The translations under genes and the position numbers were made by a program. From positions 5,876,667 through 5,940,666 of the forward strand of contig OZ038465.1 of NCBI GenBank assembly GCA_964036295.1: DNA of 64,000 nt, read 5' to 3'. This DNA comes from Plumapathes pennacea. Its lineage: Eukaryota > Cnidaria > Anthozoa > Antipatharia > Myriopathidae. A model generated the notes under the pieces. That model saw nothing but the letters and a program-made list of their open reading frames with translations. It searched no databases and had not been told where the DNA came from. This document shows, piece after piece, positions 38,545-51,335 of the stretch (its first letter is position 1; each line of letters starts with the position of its first letter).

Positions 38545-41161
38545 ATGAACTGGCGTCTGTTTACCTTTTTCCTCTGCTCAACTGCAGCAGTTTGTGCGCT
38601 TGGTTCAAATGAATCCTTTTTGTGCGAAGAGTGCGTCACACTCTCCGGTAGTTGCCAGTCGTATTCAGTGACATGTAATATCAGTGAGTTGCATGGCCCA
38701 TTCGCATGTTTCCGTCATCCTCGCGACGTGTTATCATTGTAAGTATTTTTGTGTTGTTCTGGTTATAGTTTTCATAAAGGTGTCTAATTTGACGTTTTGA
38801 GCGCTAGCCCTTTTGGTCAGAGCAAGAGCTAGAAAACTCTAGATTTAGATTTAGAGTCGAACCTCGCTATTTCGAACTCGGTTAATTCGAAGTCCCCGTT
38901 ATTTCAAAGTCGAGCCGAATCCCCTTGAATTAGCTTGGCCAGCTTGACTAGCTCGGTTAATTTGAAACACTATATCGAACTTTTTTTCATGTTCCCAGGG
39001 ACTTCGAAAAAACGTGGTTCGACTGTATTAAATAAGTGGATGGATTGGTGTTTAGTGTAGATCAGTACTGATTCAATAACAAGACTTGAAGACTAAATTC
39101 AAACCTTTTTCCTTTTTTTTTTTGATACTAGAGATTTGTCGATGAATGGACTGGCGGAAATTCCTGACAGAATCTTTGAGAACTTTACGAATCTTCTGAA
39201 TTTGTAAGTGTCGTCTATTAAAAATGTGGTTGTGCGTCTTTGCTCGTTTATGTTCGTTAGAAGTGACCGTATATGCTTACAAGTGCGATCTCGTAGAACT
39301 AAATTAGTAGGAAATGGTGTTAATTTATCTTGATTTGCAGGTCTTTGGCAAACAACAAAATCCACACCGTTTCACGAGAGGCCTTCTATGGACTGAATGA
39401 TCTTCGTTACCTGTAAATAGCCAATCTTTGAATTCTCATTAGCATAAATCAAATTTAAAGCTAAACAAACTCTTCCTCAAAAGGAAATTCCAACTTTTAA
39501 CAGCTAATTATTGAAAATTTGAAAATTTTGCGTTCATAGTTTTTTTTAGAAAAGACGTCAAAGTTGTATTGTTTTGTTATAGTGATAAAGGATGCCCCCC
39601 CCCCCCCCCCCCCCGCCCCCCATTCGCACGAGATATATCTATTATCTCGTTTGTAACAAATATGTCGAGCTTTGTGGAACCTACGAGATTACAGAAGTCT
39701 TTATCGTTCCCTTGCAGAAACCTGGCGGGAAATGGCAATCTTTCTTGGGCAGACGAATTTGCGGTGTATCTGCCCTCCCTTACATCACTTGACGTCACGG
39801 GAAACGTAGTGATGCCGCACGGACACGTTCTGGGATTGACAGCTCTGAAAGAAATAAAAGGGGTCACGTGGAGTGCGGAATGTACCAATTGTGTACTCCT
39901 TAAAAACTACAGTTACCATAGAAACAGGTACCTTGGAGACGTAACAGTTGAGGATCTGAAGGAAGGGGAGTTTGTTAGGGGATTTAAGGGAGATTGCCGG
40001 GGCGACAGATATAACATCAAAAACACTTCGGTGATATTTGCGAAGCACGGGTTCTTTCCAGCCTGCGTTGCACAAGACGAGAAATGTTTCCACTCAGAGA
40101 TTTCTGTGACACCGATACACCGTTGCTGGGAAACGGATAACTACATCTTGAACGTGGAGTTTCTGATCGGGACTTTGGGCCTGTTGCTCAACGCCATAGT
40201 ATTTGTGACAACATTCTCAGTGAAATCCCTCAGGAACAATGTGTCCATGCTGCTCATAGGAAACATGGCGATCAGTGATTTCTTAATCAGCGCCTATTCT
40301 GTTGCATTAACAGCTGCGCGCAAACTTACTTATGTGGAATTTTTGACCATCATGACTGATTTCTGTAGATTTTGGGGCCTTCTGTGGCTTTTGGGTCAAC
40401 TCGTTACCGTGACGACATCAGTATTGTTAACGTTAGAGAGATACGGGGCTGTGATAAATTTTGCGAAGCCAAGCAAGAGAATGACTTTCCGGAGAGCAGC
40501 CGCTGGAATTCTCTTTTGCTGGCTCGTGGCTCTTGCACTGGCAGTGTTACCCCTGGTAGGAGTCGGCGTGTATACATCAAACACTTACTGTATTCCGATT
40601 AGACCAAGGAGAGATATTCCACGTATGTTTGAGTTTAGCATCGCGCTAACTTTGATTGGGATTGTACTGTACTTTGTCATGCTCCCACTTTACTTTAAGA
40701 TGTACTTGGTTGTAAGGAAGTTAAGCCACCGAGTTGGAGTAGGTCGCGAGGGCGCATTGGCCAAACGGATCGCGCTTATTGTCATCAGCAACATGATATT
40801 TTTCATATTTCCTGTCGTGCTTGCTCTTCTGTGGCTGGCTTCTGATGCACTGCAAAAGTTGCCTCCCATATATGAAGAGATCCTTTCCGGGGTGGTTCCT
40901 ACAATATGTTTCAGCATCAATAGTTTCATCAATCCTCTGCTTTCGGCTTTCCGCCACGAGCGCTTCAGGCAATCGCTACGCAAACGAGCAACGGACTGCG
41001 GACAAAGTCTGCGGAGCTTTTGCTGTGGCAAACGAAAGAAGGCGAAACAAGCGCGTGTAGCAGTGTACGAGTCGGAAAACCAGGAAACCAACCGTGAGAA
41101 CCAGTTAAGAGTAAGAAAAGACAATCCGGCCATTGTAGAAGAATGCTCAGCGCATCTCTAG
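38545..41161 (+). CDS. Leucine-rich-repeat class A GPCR (LGR/GRL101-like), 4 exons
   Basis: Exons 38545-38738, 39132-39203, 39341-39412 and 39718-41161 join in phase to 593 residues. Residues 1-20 are a signal peptide (MNWRLFTFFLCSTAAVCALG), followed by a Cys-rich cap. Two 72-nt exons each encode one 24-residue LRR (DLSMNGLAEIPDRIFENF; SLANNKIHTVSREAFYGL), and the last exon starts with another LRR. A Cys-bearing hinge (residues about 160-250) precedes TM1 near 254-278. ERY follows TM3 at about 353-355; TM7 reads INPLLSAF, a degenerate NPxxY. The closest known design is LGR-type hormone receptors, but those have about ten or more LRRs. The ligand is unknown. A convergent paralogue lies at 44784-48060. 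An AG acceptor directly before the ATG suggests a 5' UTR intron. A candidate AATAAA is at 41717. Confidence 0.88.
38854..39025. mobile_element. 172-bp pogo-like MITE in LRR GPCR intron 1
   Basis: The left end AGTCGAACCTCGCTATTTCG and the inverted right end AGTCGAACCACGTTTTTTCG match imperfectly, with TA directly outside each end (38852-38853, 39026-39027). Ends of the CAGTCGAACC type with a TA target are typical of pogo/Tigger-derived MITEs. Confidence 0.7.
39595..39620. repeat. C-run in LRR GPCR intron 3
   Basis: About 19 C residues, then G and six more C, 98 bp before the last acceptor. Frames through it give poly-Pro that is not part of the protein. Confidence 0.95.
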
Positions 41162-42714
41162 ACTTATCTGCTGCTCTTAATGCTCAAGGACTAGTGTACA
41201 AAATAGGAGACAAAGTTACTTTCACAGTCATGCGCAGTACGGTGCTGAGTTAGATATTCTGGCAGGCCGGGGTCGCTTGACGATCAAACTTGGCGGGCTG
41301 AGTATTTGCTCAGACGAAGGGCTAGCGCTCGAAACGTCAGCTTTAATTTTTTCACGGCGTCCAGCTTTTACACATCGAACCTTTTGTCGATCCAAGTTTT
41401 ACGTATTTCTCCACGCTGACGCAGTCAATCTAGGTCTCTTTATAGAGCTGGTTTTCCATTGAGTACAAAAAAGAAACGCTACATAGGTCATAACAGAATT
41501 TTCTTGAAACAAAAACCAAACTCGGTAGAGAGATTACTTCATAGTTTCGTGTGTTGGAGAGATCTAAAGTACTACTGCGCATGACCGTAAAAGCGGCTTT
41601 TGAAAATTTTGGAAATTTCTGAGGATTCATTGAAGTTAGCATCTGTTAAAGGTGCTCTAGCGATCTCATTTTGTATTACCTCGCCGAGAAAACGAAATAA
41701 CGAAATATAGCAAAAAAATAAAGCAAGGCTTAAGCTGATGCTGTGTCTTGTTTCTAGTACTCTTGGCTTAGGTCGTACATGTCTAACATGACCAGAAATG
41801 GCAAATAGTTATACCTTGTTTTTCGGGGATTTTGTGAGCCTTCCGTTTTTATGGACAGCAGTAAAACAGAGGAAATTGCTAGGTTACCAAGCTTTTTCAA
41901 CATGGGGGACGTAGTGAAGAGGTGTTTCGCGTTTCTCATGGCGTAGCAAGACCTTTAGTAACCACTTGCCGTTCCAAAAATGGCTGAAAGGAGACCTAGA
42001 ATCAAGGTTTGTTATCGGTGCTTGGCGTTCTTGTCGTACTTTCTGTCAGGTCTTAATAATGGATTTTTAATAATTGTTCGTCAATCGAGGAAGATTCACG
42101 GCCACTAAACTGAGGGTACATTTTCACTCGTTGGGTAAATCTCATGCACGTACGACATATTCCCCTCTCTATTTCAGTTGGTTCGGGTGTCATTTTGCCA
42201 CGCAGTGACCAGCTCGTCCGTATAAACCAGCTCCTACCCAGATCCATCAAGGTGAGATATTTTAGTTCGCCCCGTACTTTGAGAGGTCGGCGCCAGTGAT
42301 ATGATACGCAGCTGCTTATTATCTGAAATTTAGTTTTGAGGTCCAAATTTTACGGTACTGGCCCTATATGTAGCATATGTAGCAGAAATTTGAAACCCGG
42401 TTTAGAAATACAGTTGTGTCTGCCATTTCTGGTAATGTGCCTTATGGTGAATGTTGTAGTGTGTAGCGGCCGGAGCGTTCACCAACAGAAGCGGAGCATT
42501 CTGACTGCATCGTGCTGAGTGACTGACATAGATAAATGGTTTAACATAGAGAAGATAAATTTAAAAAGCACTATTTATAATATTTAAACGGTAAACACCA
42601 CGTCAGTTTAATGATTAAAAACCCTAATATGGTGATAACATGAATATATAAGTATGTGTTAGTGTTATTATGCATAATAATTATTTTACAAACATATAAT
42701 AAAAGAATAAAAAG

Positions 42715-42855
42715 AGGTTATTACACGGGAAGGAGTGCAATACGGCGAATTATTTTTACGAGTCGGTTTTATTTTTTCGATCCTGCTTCAGGCGAGAAAA
42801 AATAAAACTGACGAGTAAAAATACAGCCGTATTGCATGACTTTTTGTGTAATAAA
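42715..42855. repeat. Hairpin foldback, about 140 bp
   Basis: The left arm (GGTTATTACACGGGAAGGAG...GTTTTATTTTTTCG) pairs with the inverted right arm (CGAGAAAAAATAAAAC...GTGTAATAA) around a short loop, CTGCTTCAGG. The right arm continues into the repeat shared with 13840-13965. Confidence 0.75.
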
Positions 42856-44041
42856 TTGTTTTTTATTCGACGAACGAAGCAGGACAAACGTTCTCGCCGC
42901 GCGCAAAATGGAATCAAAGCAGCAAGGCAGCTGTAAGCTCGCGAATTTGTAAAAGGACTTCATTTTGCGGAAGTAGCTATTTAATAGAACTGGCTCAATT
43001 CACCACTTCGTGGTGAACGCGGGCTTAAAAAAGTGTTATATAATAATTGAGAGAAAAGATTTATCGACGCGGTTTTCACGGGTCACGCGATCGCAGCACC
43101 CTTCAAAATAACAGATTGTACCTTTTTGACTCTAGAACTAAAAAGACCTGAAATAGTCCAGATGCCAATTTTGGATTGTCTAGGCTTCATTTTGGCGAAA
43201 CAAGGGCAATTTGTTTTTTGGAGATTTGATAAGAGTTTGTATGCGGCCGCCATGTTAGTCGAACTCGGAACACAAAATGAAGTTGATCTGTGACTCAGCT
43301 TGATGTTTAGTTACTTCACATCTTTCGCAGTTCTAACTTTAAAATGTTGCGTGAAGGACCGATTTTAGTCGGCCGCGCGCGTGGGCGTGTACACGGCTTT
43401 GTTGTCACGGTATTCAAACGTCCATAGCTCCCGATAGATATTTTGTATCGACTCAGAATTTTGCTTTAAGTCTTAAGGCATGATAGTCCTGAACATATCA
43501 GTGTATTAGACTTATAGGATACGTTACTTTTGAGATGGCTTTTTATGACGTGACATGCAAACCAAGAATTGAAACACCTGATAATTTGCATACTGTATGA
43601 ACTTGTAAACATTCACCGGAAATGGATATTTTTGGCCGAGATTCAATATCTTTCCGGCCTAGTATCTTCTAAGCCGTATTTACTGCCACTACAGAAATTT
43701 TGGCGGATACTAAACCAACGGCTTCAGATTTGTGTGCGATAACGCCATCGGTGCCACTGATTGTTTGACCTTCATGGCACCGCGCCAAACGGTCACAATA
43801 ACAACGCAAAACACAGTAGAGTGAAACACAACCAAGCTCAGAATCAATGGCCAAACAAACTTCGAACGCATGACAAAACTTCAAAATGAGAACACGTTCC
43901 GAACAAAAATATGGTCGCAACAACTACGACAACATCTTGCTTTTAAACTGCGTTGATCGACACACCCTGTTGCGCGCCTTCATCATGCCCAAATTTGGAA
44001 AACCGCAACTGCTTTATTTGGAAATCCATTGTTGACAACAG

Positions 44042-44088
44042 AGGGAATAGGGAAGTAGGGAAGTAGGGAGGTAGGGAAGTAGGGAAGG
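44042..44088 (+). repeat. (GGGAAGTA)n G-rich tract
   Basis: Seven GGG runs in under 50 bp, spaced by AAGTA or close variants. It satisfies the usual four-run pattern for G-quadruplex formation on the plus strand. It lies about 700 bp downstream of the minus-strand LRR GPCR stop codon. Confidence 0.8.
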
Positions 44089-44783
44089 AAAGTGATTACT
44101 ATACCTCGCAAATCCCACAAAGTGGAATTCGCGAGCTAACAAAAAAATGACGCCTTCGTAAACTTTGCTTGCGAAAAATGATCACGTAAGCTAATAAACC
44201 AGTTGATCTGGTTCCTGACGAGTGCAATACGCTCCCATCTTTGCACTCGTTTTGGCCCGTATTTGCACTCGAAAATGTGAAGTCGTGTAATAATTTATCA
44301 CATTATACTGTTGGCTTGATCTAATCGAATTTAGTTGGATGCAATGACCAAAATGGACACATATATGTATATATATCAACACAATCATGTTTTGTGCTAC
44401 GGTGGGGCTATAGTATTGAGTATCAGTGAAATGTTGTTCACCCTGTGAGAGCAAATGTGATAGTAGTAAACGACCGTGCACTTGATCTGAATTTTCCAGC
44501 AAAACACCTACAGCCATAATACTGCCACTGCTACATACTGCTTCTATTCTCAGTCGGGCCCTTTGCCTCGCACACTACTCATTCGGAGTTCCCCTTGCCT
44601 GAACTTCTGACCTACATGGCCTGGATGTAACGTCTTACACTCCGGATGAGTTTAGTTCAGTACTCTTACTACAAACTTCGTGAAACTATACGTGGGGCAA
44701 TTACCGAGTTAGTGCCAGCGCTTTGGGTTTGATGTTAATCCGGATGTAGTCCATGCACCAACGCCGCTTGAAAAGGCCCCCTT

Positions 44784-47700
44784 TTATAGCCGTGTGTTTC
44801 GGATGCGGCCATTCCCGTTGTCATCCCTAACAAACGTTATAAGCGCACTTAAGGTCCGCGCTCGACCAGACTTGGTAGACGAGCCGCTGGATGCAGAGAG
44901 ACTTCGAGATTTTCTGGAGAAGACGTCCCGTTTCTCTTTCAGAACTCTCTGAAACTTCTCATTCCTGAACGCGTACAGCAGCGGATTAAGCAACGAATTA
45001 AAGCTGAAGCAAATGGTGGGGACGACGCCGGTGAGAATTTCCTTTGAAACAGGAGTCATGTGTTTCTCCAGATCAGTGACCAACCATATGAGGGCTATGA
45101 CAACTGGCAGGAGGAAGAAAAGTAGATTGGTCATGACCACTATGGCGATTTTCCGTGCAACGGCGCCTTCTCTTTTCATGCAGAAATTTTGGCTTGATTT
45201 ACAGACAAAGCGGTAGATCCGAACGTAGAAGGGAATTGTTGATAGGTACAGTACTATTCCTATGAATACCAGCCCCATGCTTAACCGAAAGGAGTGCGGG
45301 ACGTCTTTGGACGGGTGGACTGGAATACAGTAGGTATTACCAGTATATGTTCCGATCTGACACACTTTCGTCGGCAACATGGCGACCGCCACTGCGACAA
45401 CCCAGGAAGCGATCATCAAATACGTCGCGTGCTTTGACGTCATGCGCCGGTCGGGGTTCATGCAGTAAACGATGGCGAGATATCGCTCAGCAGTCAACAG
45501 TACCGAAGTGATTGTGGTAACGAGAATTCCGACTAGCCACACAAAGCCGAGCACCTGACAGAGCACATTCATGACCGTGAGAAATTCCAAATAAGGCATT
45601 TTTCGGAAACACACGATCATCAAGGTGTAGAAACTAACGACGAAGTCACCCAACGCCATGTTGACTGCCAGTAACATGCAGACGTTTTTTCTGAGAGTCG
45701 GAGTGCATAGCGTTGTTAAGAAGATCATCGCGTTTAGTACTAACGCCACGGGTACTACGGCGAACTCGGCGTTCAGTATCAAGTTATCGATTTCCCAGCA
45801 GCGGTGGATTTGAGTAACGTTAACTTCTGAGGCGAAGCATTTCTGGTTGTCCTCCAGACATTTGGGAAAGAACCCATGTTTTGCGAATGTCTGCACGGGT
45901 TTGCTGATTTGGTGTTTAGTTCCGCGACAATGAATCTTATTTCCTACGATGTACTCCCCCTTCTTGAGATTCTCGACGCTGATATTGTCGCTCCTCTTTT
46001 TGCTGTCCTTCACAGTGTAGTTTCGAATGAGCGAGCAGCTGCCGCACTCGGACTCGTCCCAGTGCACTCCCTTTACCTCTCTGAGCTTGCGCAGTTCGAG
46101 CAGCGTCTCAGGTGACGTGAAGGCTGGGTTATTGCTCAGGTCGATAACTTTTAGAGATGTGAGTTCCGCCTTGGTTAGCCGGGGCCACGTGGTCAGGCAA
46201 TTATTGGACAGGTTCCTAACAAAAAATTAAAAAATAAAAACATTGTTTTTTCTTTTTAAATAATGGTTAGTTTTCAAATTCTAAAGAGAGCTAATGCACG
46301 CTAAACGGGAAGTGCAAGGTGAACAGTAGATATAATGAAATGAAAAAAAGAAAAGAAAAAGTGAACAGAAGAAATGAAAAATTGCAAAGTCTCTTTCATA
46401 CTATGGGAAGACAAGCCGACCAGACTAATTCAGAGACATGTATTTATTCTCCAAAATATTTTAAGGTTGATTCTATGCCATATCAGACAAATTTCGTAGT
46501 GAAACGCTGACTCCACACGTGATGCGTGAACACGAGATTATGTTTTAGTCAATACTCACAATTCGACCAAGTTACTGAAGTTTTCAAAAACTCCACTGGG
46601 TGGACTTGGCAAGCTGTTGTTTGACAAATCTCTAGAATCAAAAGGAAAGAACGTAGACCATGATAAATAAGAGGTAGATGAATTGACATTTGAAATTATA
46701 CCACAGTTTCTGTGAACGAGCAGAAGAAGCCGGAGGCAGAGAAGCAAGCTGGAAGGAAGGAAGTGGATAAACGTAGAAAAAGCAACGAAAGAGCAAGATT
46801 TAAGAGAAAGTCTTATTAAACTAAAAAACATAAATAACTAATAAATAATAAATAAAATAATAATAATCAGAAAAATCCAAAAAGGACCAAAGCAAAGTGG
46901 CAACACGGTGCTTTAATAAAGATAAGGGGATGTTAGCTTAAATGAAAATGTTAAAAGGAAAACAATGTATAATCGATGTTATCAGTGTGAAATAGTCTTT
47001 TTCCATTAACTCACGTTTCAGTCAGAGGACGCAAACATTAATCTGTCGAAAAGACCAAAAGCTAGTCCTTAGTCTTGTTTGTTTCGGCAGTCCAATGAAC
47101 AATATCCTTCTTTTTTTAATATCAGATTGCTATCTCAATAGAAAAAATCAGAAGCAGCCTTGTCTTTCAACAAGCTTACGAAGAAAGCTCATGATTCATT
47201 GGCACATACAAAAGTAAACACAAACACATATATAGAGAGATAATAAGTGGTCTAAACCGGTGAAACCGGCTGAGTGAAAAATAAGATCTGTATAAAAGTT
47301 TCATGTAGATCTTAGCGGCAGATCTTCTCCGGCCAACTGTTTACCAGGTATCGATTATCAAGATCAATGTAGGGAATAAATAGTGCCTTTTACACCGTTA
47401 TCAAGCCTGCTGCTTACGCGTCAGTAAAACTCTTGCTTTCCTTGTGATGGTGCATGAGAATTACCACCGTCCTATAGAAAACCCACGAACGTTTTAACCC
47501 TTTCCCGATCATATTATTTATCTTATTGCGTTATTTGCACAAATAAGTTTGAAGAAAAAAAATTGAAGCCTTTTCTGCGAAAGACCGTCATGCATGAGGA
47601 TCAGATTCCTGGGTTTATTTAAGGATGAATGAGCATGAACTTGTGGTGTATTGATGAGCATGTTTGTCAGTTCTACGTTCAATTCCAAACCATGCATGCA

Positions 47701-48060
47701 ATCGAGTTCATTGAATGGCTTCATAATCCTGTATAATTTAATTAGTTCTTTTTTTATTCTGACATCTGTGGCTCTTCATTTTGTTCTCTCTTCAAAGTGA
47801 CTCAGTCGAGATCTAAAAATCTTAATTTCAGTTGCTTGTTCAATCCAACTTCGTGCTAGTACTTACAGGATGCGGACTCTCTGGGGTTTCGCCAAAGAGG
47901 TAGCGAGCTCTTCCCACCTGTTCACTGTGCACTTTGCTTTCAAATATCCCAACGAATAGTTGGAAAAATGGCAGCAATGGCAATCGCCGGATTCTTCGGG
48001 AAGTCCGCCAAGAGCGAGAGACGGAAGACGGAAGAATAATGCCCACACCAAAAGCTGCAT
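44784..48060 (-). CDS. Leucine-rich-repeat class A GPCR (LGR/GRL101-like), 3 exons
   Basis: Exons 47867-48060 (194 nt), 46560-46631 (72 nt) and 44784-46215 (1432 nt) give 566 codons with all phases matching. It starts with a signal peptide (MQLLVWALFFRLPSLALGGL) and a Cys-rich cap, then one LRR exon (DLSNNSLPSPPSGVFENFSN). A further LRR (LSNNCLTTWPRLTKAELTSL) begins the large exon, followed by a Cys-bearing hinge with the IHRCWE block also found in the plus-strand paralogue. Seven TM segments follow: AERYLAIV after TM3, LLNPLLYAF in TM7 (closer to NPxxY than the paralogue's NPLLSAF). The serine-rich tail (SRKSRSLSASSGSSTKSG) offers phosphorylation sites. Exon 1 has the same length as in the paralogue, and one LRR exon fewer is present. 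Ligand unknown. Confidence 0.88.
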
Positions 48061-49320
48061 CTAGAATGACAAATTAAAGATTTTCGTGAGCCAAAAAAAT
48101 GAAAACTAGAAAAAACAAATACCCGACCAGTTTCTCTCCGTTATTCGTACCGTTTTCTTGCTTGCAAATTCTTTGTCAGATCTCAAACAGGACGACTAAA
48201 ATATATACAATCCTTGGTCGAGGCCTTGATCAAGGGAAGATTATCACTTCACGCCACAAGGAAGTACGTCCAATGAGTGGGCTACAGGACTGATTAAAAA
48301 TGCTCACCTTCTTAGCACACGTCTTATGTACTGAGACTATAGCTTTCGCATAGTATTGTTTGTACAGCATATACTATTGTTTGCATTAGTTCTGATTGGC
48401 AGCCTATCAACACTCTGCCACGTCTAATGGCTGATATGCGCTGAGACTCTTTTTATTTTAGGGGATTATATATAAGCAGATAGATGTACGGCCGAACAAT
48501 CTTTAGGCTTCCACACTAGTTTTTAGGGTAGGGTCGAATTTCGGTCAGACTAGTGGGCGGTGCGGGAACCGAATCACGCTTAAACTTGTGTTATACTGCC
48601 AGTTGATTTGAAGCGGTGATATCTTTATGGTAAAAAGTATTCTGTATTCTTGTTTCTACACCGCCGGGAAAACGGATAAACTTATCTGGGTACCGTAATG
48701 TGCCACAAAAAGCACAGCGGATGTAAATTCCTGATTTTATCTATAGTATGTTTGGCAAACAGTCATTTTAATCACTCGATTGATGTCCGGCGTTGATTGA
48801 AACTACTGGTTGTGTCCTTAAGTCATTTGCATTCTTCATTTATCACATACAGTATGGAGAACTTGGCATTTAAGGAAATGCTCAGAGGAAAGCTAAATCC
48901 ATCGAATATATAATGAGAACCTGGCTGAGAAAGCGGACACTTCAGCTTGGGACAGAATGTCCGACCGGACATTTCAGCCCGGGCTAAAAATGTCCGGGGA
49001 TATTCTGGTCAGGGGGGCACGACAGAACGTTACAACAGGGCAAATTACTGTTCAACCGTTCATGCCTTTGTACCAGAGCCTTTTGATCCTCCTAACCATT
49101 TTGGAAAATATATGTGACAAAGTGAGAAGCTGCCAAATGCTAAATTCTTCATTAAGTGTCGCATGCAAGAGAAAACGGCAGAAGAGTCCTCGCAGCTTAG
49201 ACAAGTTAGCTTGCTCCCGAGGTGAAAGATCAGTCGAGCTATCAATTCTCAACTAATCGCTCGTTTGTCTTCTTTCTTGAAAGGTTGAATACGTAAGGAT
49301 CAGAACATTCGGACCTTTAC

Positions 49321-49347
49321 AAAAAAAAAAAAAAAAAAAAAAAAAAA
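49321..49347. repeat. A-run of 27
   Basis: A pure A tract followed by GGAG. It directly follows TTAA-MITE-like sequence. It could mark a retroposed end, but no parent could be named. Confidence 0.9.
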
Positions 49348-51159
49348 GGAGAAAAACTGGTCCTTTTAAAAATTGTTACGGTACTCAAAACATGAAATTG
49401 GTGTCCGTTTCCTTTTATAGGGAATTAGTGCGTATTTGGCCAGGGCACTGGAAATGGCCGTTGAACTGTCAGTCTAAATGTACGCATATAAAGCCAAGTG
49501 AAAGCTAGCCGATTGGATCTGTTCCGAAGTCGGCGAAAAAGGAACGGTAACATGTCTGTGTTCATGCAGATCGCCAGTTCATATCAAGCGATTGGCAGTT
49601 TCTGAGCTCAGGTGAGGAGACGATTAGTTAGTTTGCCAGTGTAAACTTTTTTCAATTTGTCAAGGCCGAGTGAGCAGTGTTGATCATGTATGACCACAAA
49701 GCTTTACAATAGTTGGAAGAATGCAATGTAACACTCGACATATCTTTGAGCCTGATCGGGCCTGCTGACGTGTGTCCTAATCCCCATCAATGTTTTATTT
49801 TCAAACGGGAAGTTTCATGAATAATTAAAGAACGGAAATCCATGCAGAAAAGCGAGTCAGAGTGACCGGATAAAAATAGTCCTTGAAGATCAACTGGTAT
49901 TACTTTCGTTCTCATGCGTCCATGCACGTGTATTATTATGATAATATATTATCATATTATCATATAATAAACGCGAGACAGGAAGTCACTGAGACGGACT
50001 TTGCTCACTATTTGGTGACCACAGTCAGCTTGCAAAAGCAGTTCAACCCCAGTTGATATTAGTTTGTAAGAAAGAATATTTCTGGGTCCCGAAAGCAACT
50101 CGGAAGCAGTTACCATTAAAATAATCACTGCCTGAGAAATCGGGAGGCCATTGTTGAAACAAAAGTCGGGGCGCGGCGGAAGTCAAAACAAATTATTTTT
50201 AACAAGAAGAATGATGCCAGTGTTGACCATTTAGGTCAGTATTCTGCTTATTTGCAAGTTATTTTTAGTGAACTATTGTAATCCAACGTTGTCGATTACC
50301 TCAGAATTAATTACAAGGGGGTTGTAGCCAAGCTTTGTAACGGAATGGCCTCCCTTCGGTTCTTGCTTCTTTTTACTCTGTGCTGTCAGTGGTGATAAAT
50401 CACTGGTGCCAAAGGCCTTTCGCAGATATAGAATATTTTTGCTTAATTTGACTCCTACACAATTCGTTCATGTTTCAACCTGGCTTATCAACTTACTTTC
50501 ATGCCGTGCGCGGGTCAGCTGACGGTTTCCGCTTACGACAAAATTATAATCACGTCAGGAGTCGAACAGATACGGATCAGTCGATAATGAATCAGTCCAT
50601 CCCCACCACAAGTGCATGTCTGTGGAAACCTCTCATCGCTAAGAATACCCGAATAATATTTTGACCGTGTTAAGACCTGCTAATGTTCCAGTGCGCTATC
50701 AAGGTAGAAATCTAAGCCCGGACGGATTTATGGTGGCATGAAAACACATTTATCATAAGAAAACTGAGTCAGCTACCTTCACTCTCTCCTCTTGACAACA
50801 ATCGATCTGTAGTGGTAGTCTAGGCTCGTGTAGATCTGTCGATAGTGAAACAACGTGGCTGACTGTAAATGAAACAATACATGCCAGCATGTCAATATAC
50901 AGCTAAAACTGTATCACGTGCTGATGTTTTCGCAAAACTGAGTTTCCGGGAACTTAATACTTTGAAACCTGGATTCTGGATTCCAAGATTGATGGATTCT
51001 GGATTAAAAAATTGCGATTTTGAATGACGACATTTCCGAGTTTTAACGACATGGACGGTATCAGTAGCTTCGGATTGCCTACAATAAGCTGTGAAGAATA
51101 GAAAGAAGAATAAGAAAGACTCTGTAAGATTACGTAGTAGGAAGAGGAGGGAACGACGA

Positions 51160-51335
51160 AGATGATGATAATGATGATAATGATGATAATGACGATAATG
51201 ATGATGATGATGATGATTATGACAATAATGAGAATGACAATAATGATGATGATGATGAAGATGAAGATGAAGATGATGATGATGATGATGATGATGATGG
51301 CGATAATGATGATGATGGTGGTGGTGATGACTACG
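51160..51335. repeat. (GAT)n-rich microsatellite
   Basis: GATGATGATAAT and related trinucleotide repeats with interruptions. Frames through it are poly-Met, poly-Ile or poly-His and are artefacts. Confidence 0.95.

Larger units (their letters stand above)
41162..44783. other. Convergent intergenic region between the two LRR GPCRs
   Basis: Both flanking genes end here. Contents: a GACGAAGGGCTAGCGCTCG motif near 41318 (a matching inverted GAGCGCTAGCCCTTTTGGTC lies near 38798), a hairpin at 42715-42855, sequence matching 13682-13975 in inverted order (42780-42912 and 44160-44308), and a G-rich tract at 44042-44088. No coding frame could be supported. Confidence 0.55.
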
